Notes under the pieces: model-generated
Told to the model about the DNA's origin: nothing
The model's input: only the letters and a program-made list of their open reading frames with translations
The model's database searches: none
NCBI GenBank assembly: GCA_964384345.1
Contig: CAYLKD010000021.1
Span: forward strand, 1-7,810
Direction: 5' to 3'
Source: JASLCR01 sp964384345
GTDB lineage: Bacteria > Patescibacteriota > Saccharimonadia > Saccharimonadales > Saccharimonadaceae
Length of the DNA stretch: 7,810 nt
Shown: positions 5,243 to 7,810 of the stretch, piece after piece
Layout: each line of letters opens with the position of its first letter
Numbering within the stretch: the stretch's first letter is position 1
Position numbers and translations under genes: made by a program

Positions 5243-5529
5243 ACCAACCCCAAGACATTAAAGGCAGTGACGTATTAAATCTATCGGAACTATCGAGAAA
5301 AATTGCACAAAGTAGAGTTCAAGCTACTGATGCTATGACCGCAAAATATCTTGAAGAAGTCGTTAAACACATCACCGACCGTGGCGATAAGATTGAGGAT
5401 TACACACTCTACTTAGTCAGTAATCCTATGGAGACGGTAAAAGACGGATTAAGAGTATCAATGCAATATCGTGTTGGTCGAGTAGATGAATTACAAAACT
5501 TACCTGTATATGGAGAAAATGATGACTGA
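5239..5529 (+). CDS. Hypothetical protein (96 aa) with start region shared with gene at 5819
   Basis: The first 11 codons (MNQPQDIKGSD) are almost the same, base for base, as those of the gene at 5819; the rest differs. The body has a helical stretch (LSELSRKIAQSRVQATDAMTAKYLEEVVKHITDRG) and then EDYTLYLVSNPMETVKDGLRVSMQYRVG, which may be strands. No family is recognised. GGGAG at 5225-5229 lies 9 nt before ATG 5239, and the start overlaps the previous stop. The end overlaps the next gene by 8 nt. Confidence 0.65.
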   Translation: MNQPQDIKGSDVLNLSELSRKIAQSRVQATDAMTAKYLEEVVKHITDRGDKIEDYTLYLVSNPMETVKDGLRVSMQYRVGRVDELQNLPVYGENDD

Positions 5530-5692
5530 TGTGTATCCCGAAACAGGAAGAACATATGAGGTTGAAGCAGCTATCCAAGTGATAGCTAGCGGTAAGTTTG
5601 ATACAAAAGATATTGGTAAGTCGTGGGCTATGCTCGACTTCGGCGAAGCTGTCGTGCAGAAGTACAAGGAACTGATAGATGAAACTCTGTAA
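5522..5692 (+). CDS. Small hypothetical protein (56 aa)
   Basis: Several in-frame ATGs are possible (5486, 5510, 5519, 5522). GGAG at 5512-5515 sits 6 nt before 5522 and nothing better serves the earlier ones, so MTDVYPETGRTYEVEAAIQV is taken as the N-terminus. It then overlaps the previous gene by only 8 nt, in line with its neighbours. The remainder reads IASGKFDTKDIGKSWAMLDFGEAVVQKYKELIDETL, likely helical. No family is recognised. The next ORF starts at ATG 5679 within its last codons. Confidence 0.55.
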   Translation: MTDVYPETGRTYEVEAAIQVIASGKFDTKDIGKSWAMLDFGEAVVQKYKELIDETL

Positions 5693-5822
5693 TTACTATA
5701 TCGAAATTAAAGACCTAAAAAACGGCGAAACAAAACTTTTTACCTGTAGTTGCAATCGGCATAAGGGGCGAGAAATTCAGGTAGTAAAACTGTTAGACCA
5801 GTGGAAGGAAATTACACTATGA
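5679..5822 (+). CDS. Small cysteine-containing protein (47 aa)
   Basis: The ORF starts at ATG 5679, 8 nt after AAGGA at 5666-5670, and ends in TGA 5820-5822, overlapping the next ATG as ATGA. It reads MKLCNYYIEIKDLKNGETKLFTCSCNRHKGREIQVVKLLDQWKEITL. One Cys at residue 4 and a C-x-C-x2-H at about 23-28 could hold a metal, though this does not match a standard zinc motif. A short beta-rich fold is plausible. It accounts for a stretch of about 130 bases that would otherwise be unexplained. No family is recognised. Confidence 0.6.
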   Translation: MKLCNYYIEIKDLKNGETKLFTCSCNRHKGREIQVVKLLDQWKEITL

Positions 5823-6250
5823 ACCAACCCAAAGACACTAAAGGTAGTGACGCCACAACCGAAGCAGATGAGATAGGCAAGATACTGGGCAAGTACCTCT
5901 ATAGTTTTAGCTGCGACATATGCGACCTAACTGATTTTTCTGCTACAGACCTAGAAGTTAATATTAGAGCCAAGGCAGCCATCCAAGCACTCATCACATC
6001 TCAAGTACAGGCAATATGCGAGGAAGCTGCTACTAAAGAAGCTCGATTACTCGAAGCTCTTGCAGGTATGTACGAGCAATACTGTGGTAAGAAATACGGT
6101 CACAACTTTATGGGTGCTGGTGAAGCTGCTATAGAGCTACTTGAAGAATATGGCGTACACAGTGAAGATACTGATTGGGACGAAAAATCAGATAAGAACC
6201 TACAACGTGTACTCGCCAATTTGTTAGCAGTAAGAAAAGGAGAGAAGTGA
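5819..6250 (+). CDS. Hypothetical protein (143 aa), helical, start region shared with gene at 5239
   Basis: ATG 5819 is chosen over GTG 5801 because AGGAA at 5806-5810 is 8 nt before it, the ATG overlaps the previous stop as ATGA, and MNQPKDTKGSD repeats the start of the gene at 5239. The body has KILGKYLYSFSCDICDL (with CxxC), then long helices (VNIRAKAAIQALITSQVQAICEEAATKEARLLEALAGMYEQYC) and an acidic EDTDWDEKSDKN segment. Proteins with this kind of regularly spaced AIQALI helix are frequent in phage and phage-like islands and remain unnamed. A coiled coil or helical bundle is likely. TGA 6248-6250 shares its last base with the next ATG. Confidence 0.7.
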   Translation: MNQPKDTKGSDATTEADEIGKILGKYLYSFSCDICDLTDFSATDLEVNIRAKAAIQALITSQVQAICEEAATKEARLLEALAGMYEQYCGKKYGHNFMGAGEAAIELLEEYGVHSEDTDWDEKSDKNLQRVLANLLAVRKGEK

Positions 6251-6579
6251 TGACAACTGATGAACAGATAGACGGACTAGTTGTAACCTGTGAATTTGAA
6301 GCCGAAGAAGCCTACAGTAGAATTTGTAAGTCGTGCGGTCAGAATAAAGGTACAAGAATACATACGATAAGAGCAGACATCAAAAAGCTATTGCTAGAGG
6401 CACGTTTGGACGAGCTAGAAGTCATAAAAGAGGCATCTGGAACTGGTAACGGTATAAGCCACTGGTTCAAAGACGGTGACGTAAAACACAATAACCGATG
6501 GTATGAAACTCGTCAATGGACTATGTACCGTATCGCCCAACTAACCAAAGAAGCGGAGAGCTTAGATCCTAGCGTCTAG
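6250..6579 (+). CDS. Hypothetical protein (109 aa) with CxxC motif
   Basis: ATG 6250 overlaps the upstream stop as TGATG, and AGGAGA at 6238-6243 is 6 nt before it; the GTG at 6247 is less likely. The protein has ICKSCGQNKGTRIHTIRADI (about 26-45), with one CxxC, then KKLLLEARLDELEVIKEASG, a helix, and WYETRQWTMYRIAQLTKEAE near the end. The last two helical parts resemble small phage/island proteins with a LI-x-x-ARIDEL ... Y-x-x-x-RI-x-x-L pattern, of unknown function. It is the last gene of the run; TAG 6577-6579 is followed by the long gene-free region. Confidence 0.7.
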   Translation: MTTDEQIDGLVVTCEFEAEEAYSRICKSCGQNKGTRIHTIRADIKKLLLEARLDELEVIKEASGTGNGISHWFKDGDVKHNNRWYETRQWTMYRIAQLTKEAESLDPSV

Positions 6580-6621
6580 TGTCTCCCTGCACAATCCACC
6601 ACTAAATGTGCCAAAGTCCTA

Positions 6622-6650
6622 TTGCTTTATCAGCCCCCTAATGCTATGAT
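6622..6650 (+). promoter_or_regulatory. Sigma-70-type promoter with extended -10
   Basis: TTGCTT (6622-6627) and TATGAT (6645-6650) are separated by exactly 17 bp. TG stands at the extended -10 position (TGCTATGAT, from 6642). The -10 box matches the consensus at five of six bases, the -35 at four of six. Transcription would begin near A6657. It lies just after the last gene of the upstream operon and reads toward the terminator-like hairpin and the gene at 6991. Confidence 0.65.
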
Positions 6651-6656
6651 AGGAGT

Positions 6657-6750
6657 ATCTTACCAGAGATTAAATAGTAAAGACATTTTAATACTCAAAC
6701 TATAAGGCGCTCATAGGGTACGCGGTATGTGTACTGAGCACCCTTTTTCT
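6657..6750 (+). ncRNA. Predicted small RNA of about 90 nt between promoter and terminator
   Basis: The predicted start site near 6657 and the hairpin plus T run ending near 6750 delimit a transcript with no good ORF. The first 45 or so bases are AT-rich and little structured; the last 45 fold into the terminator. That layout, an open 5' half with a stable 3' hairpin, is usual for base-pairing small RNAs. It resembles in outline a tracrRNA as well (AU-rich pairing part, then ATAAGGC, then a terminator), but no CRISPR array or cas gene is in the window. The same DNA could simply be a leader with an attenuator for the gene at 6991. Confidence 0.4.
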
Positions 6751-6755
6751 TATTT
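6706..6755 (+). terminator. Intrinsic terminator or attenuator
   Basis: GGCGCTCA (6706-6713) pairs with TGAGCACC (6735-6742) apart from one C-A mismatch. The inner GTAC (6718-6721) pairs with GTAC (6731-6734) around a 9-nt loop, leaving TAGG unpaired on the left side. CTTTTTCTTATTT follows at once on the + strand. A competing pairing, AGGGT (6715-6719) with ACCCT (6740-6744), would break this stem. Confidence 0.55.
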
Positions 6756-6762
6756 ACGGCGT

Positions 6763-6798
6763 ATGTAGCCGTGGCAGACAACCCACTCACGGCTACAT
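6763..6798. repeat. Perfect 11-bp inverted repeat
   Basis: ATGTAGCCGTG (6763-6773) and CACGGCTACAT (6788-6798) are perfect reverse complements around a 14-nt loop. No T run follows, so it does not look like a terminator. ACGGC at 6756-6760 can also pair with GCCGT at 6768-6772, giving a competing smaller hairpin. Confidence 0.85.
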
Positions 6799-6817
6799 TC
6801 CCTACGAGTGCCTTATT

Positions 6818-6960
6818 CTCAATAACTCAGTTGGGGTCATCTAGTATGACTCTTGTACCTTGTGTGTGTTTTATTGAGTGACGTGTATCGCAAACAGATT
6901 TGATCTTTTACCCTCCTCAAGCTATGCGTCTTCACTACACGTCACCCTAACTGAAGTATT
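6818..6960 (+). promoter_or_regulatory. Structured leader or DNA element with two exclusive folds
   Basis: Several inverted repeats interlock. CTCAATAA (6818-6825) pairs with TTATTGAG (6871-6878), enclosing the hairpin 6833-6840/6846-6853. GTGACGTGTA (6878-6887) pairs with TACACGTCAC (6936-6945), a perfect 10 bp, with CGCA/TGCG (6889-6892/6925-6928) extending it after a bulge. TCAGTTGGGGT (6827-6837) also pairs with ACCCTAACTGA (6944-6954) with one G-U, and AATA (6821-6824) with TATT (6957-6960). The last pairing excludes the first two. The element ends 14 nt before the AAGGGG site of the gene at 6991. It could be a regulatory RNA leader, an antitermination signal or a replication origin structure. 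Confidence 0.5.
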
Positions 6961-6990
6961 GAACGTATTAAACAAGGGGCATCAGCGAAA

Positions 6991-7437
6991 ATGAGCAGCG
7001 AACTATACTCAGCAAAAATATTACTAGCCTACGAACTGCTAGTGCCTTGGGTACCAGTCGGAGCAAGCATGGAGATAACCGAGCTAAATAAACCGTGTCA
7101 TGTGTCATGTAATCGTGAATGTAAACAATATAGCATCAAAGTCACGTATATAAGCCACAGGACAGGGCGTAAGATAGCACTTCATCGCACGTTCGATGAC
7201 TTACCACGTAACCAGGAACACATCCGCTTCTATGCTATCGGTCTTGTCCTCGATAAAAAGGAAATAGATCGTGAGTTCAGGTTATCCGCATGGAGGGATA
7301 AAAAGGCGAGGCAAGATAGCTTCTTATCTGCCGGTAAGCTCAGTAACATCCGTGTAGCTTTACCGGAAATGCAAGCAGATACGATACCCTACGACGAAAC
7401 AGAGAACCTAAACATAGCAACATACCAATCTAACTAA
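6991..7437 (+). CDS. Hypothetical phage protein (148 aa)
   Basis: This is the first gene after the structured region. AAGGGG at 6974-6979 is 11 nt before ATG 6991, slightly far. The protein starts MSSELYSAKILLAYELLVPWVPVGAS, has NKPCHVSCNRECKQYSIKVTY (three cysteines within about eight residues, near 36-44), then TGRKIALHRTFDDLPRNQEHIRFYAIGLVLDKKEIDREFR and a basic WRDKKARQD. The cysteine cluster could bind metal. No family is recognised. Being first after a promoter and complex leader, it may be under tight control. AAGGAG follows the stop and serves the next gene. Confidence 0.7.
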   Translation: MSSELYSAKILLAYELLVPWVPVGASMEITELNKPCHVSCNRECKQYSIKVTYISHRTGRKIALHRTFDDLPRNQEHIRFYAIGLVLDKKEIDREFRLSAWRDKKARQDSFLSAGKLSNIRVALPEMQADTIPYDETENLNIATYQSN

Positions 7438-7446
7438 GGAGAAATT

Positions 7447-7665
7447 ATGAAAGTATTACGAGACGGAAAAGAAATCAAAGGCGCAAGTGTTAGCTACTAC
7501 GAGGGCGGTATTGCAAACACTGTCACTGTAGACGGCGTTAACTATGACGCTTCAGCATTTGAACTAGTAGACGAAGAAACGAAAAAGACTACTAAACCTG
7601 CTGAAACGAAGAAACGAAACGCCTCAGTTATGACGACTGAGAATACCGCTGTAAAGAAGAAATAA
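7447..7665 (+). CDS. Hypothetical lysine-rich small protein (72 aa)
   Basis: AAGGAG at 7437-7442 precedes ATG 7447 by 4 nt. The N-terminal 42 residues (MKVLRDGKEIKGASVSYYEGGIANTVTVDGVNYDASAFELVD) look like a small beta-strand domain. The last 30 (EETKKTTKPAETKKRNASVMTTENTAVKKK) are a disordered, lysine- and threonine-rich tail. A short beta domain with a charged tail recalls small phage head, tail or DNA-associated proteins, but I recognise none. The stop TAA 7663-7665 overlaps the next ATG by one base. Confidence 0.65.
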   Translation: MKVLRDGKEIKGASVSYYEGGIANTVTVDGVNYDASAFELVDEETKKTTKPAETKKRNASVMTTENTAVKKK

Positions 7666-7810
7666 TGAACTTTATAAAGTCACAATCTTTGCTCATAAAT
7701 GGCATTGAAGTTGATGGACTGAAAAGCTTTACGTATGAGCATGATTTCTCTACGTCTGATAAACCAATCGCATTTGTAAATGATATTGATGTAAGTGACG
7801 AGCAATTCAC
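7665..7810 (+). CDS. Hypothetical protein, N-terminal part (3' end outside window)
   Basis: An open frame begins at ATG 7665 (TAATG overlap with the previous stop) and runs off the window after 48 codons. It reads MNFIKSQSLLINGIEVDGLKSFTYEHDFSTSDKPIAFVNDIDVSD, rich in short strands. The ribosome binding site is weak (AAGAAGAAA), so coupling to the previous gene is likely. The opposite-strand frame over this stretch shows no gene-like features. No family can be named from this fragment. Confidence 0.6.
   Translation, partial: MNFIKSQSLLINGIEVDGLKSFTYEHDFSTSDKPIAFVNDIDVSDEQF

Noticed and set aside
6589..6611. GCACA/TGTGC inverted repeat as terminator of the upstream operon
   Set aside because: Only 5 bp with a 13-nt loop and no T run.
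6689..6710. TAATAC followed by CTATA and AGG, resembling a T7-type phage promoter
   Set aside because: The spacing between the two blocks is one base short of the T7 promoter, the pattern occurs once in the window, and nothing else here points to a single-subunit phage RNA polymerase.
6900..6928. TTGATC and TATGCG with 17-bp spacing as a second promoter
   Set aside because: The -10 box lacks the key final T and matches at three of six bases only; it also lies within a strong stem.
6580..6990. tRNA gene in the gene-free region
   Set aside because: No T-loop GTTCRANYC box with matching acceptor and anticodon stems was found on the + strand.

Overview
The window looks like part of the genome of a tailed bacteriophage (or a prophage or phage-like island) assembled from short reads. 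All 21 supported genes lie on the + strand. They are small, tightly packed, and often joined by ATGA, TGATG or TAATG stop/start overlaps. Recognisable products are of phage type: a lytic transglycosylase end, a recombination set (NinB-like protein, SSB, NinG-like HNH protein), an A1S_2505-type non-structural protein and a KGG/con-10-like protein. The genetic code is standard, with TGA, TAA and TAG all used as stops, and AAGGAG-type ribosome binding sites are common. The host cannot be fixed from the sequence. The transglycosylase C-terminus (CES motif, terminal W-x-C-K) faintly recalls Gram-positive or Patescibacteria/Saccharibacteria proteins; this is a guess.

Layout. 1-357 is the 3' end of a lytic transglycosylase. 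354-2092 is a recombination/replication block: tiny zinc-ribbon protein, NinB-like protein, winged-helix-like protein, 31-aa GTG-start ORF, SSB and NinG-like protein. 2085-2952 is a pentapeptide-repeat protein with a DUF5758-type C-terminus. Its repeat tract is interrupted by 100 N, and the frame on the two sides agrees only if the true gap is a multiple of 3. 2949-3725 holds the A1S_2505-type protein, a one-helix membrane protein and the KGG-type protein. 3722-6579 is a run of ten short, mostly unrecognised genes in one apparent operon, two of them sharing an almost identical 36-bp start region.

6580-6990 is the only long stretch without a gene, and it is not empty. It has a good extended -10 promoter, a likely intrinsic terminator about 90 nt downstream (predicting a small RNA), a perfect 11-bp inverted repeat, and a set of long inverted repeats that can form two mutually exclusive folds just before the next ribosome binding site. 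6991-7810 starts a new block: a 148-aa unknown, a 72-aa lysine-rich unknown, and the beginning of a further gene.

Functional reading. The 354-2092 block fits phage recombination: SSB coats single strands while NinB-like and NinG-like proteins act on strand exchange or branched DNA. The small genes after it resemble the accessory part of a phage early operon, where host-takeover and anti-defence genes are often found, but none here can be assigned such a role from sequence alone. The most unusual signals are the 15-bp coding repeat, in which only three amino-acid-changing positions vary, and the structured intergenic region at 6620-6960.
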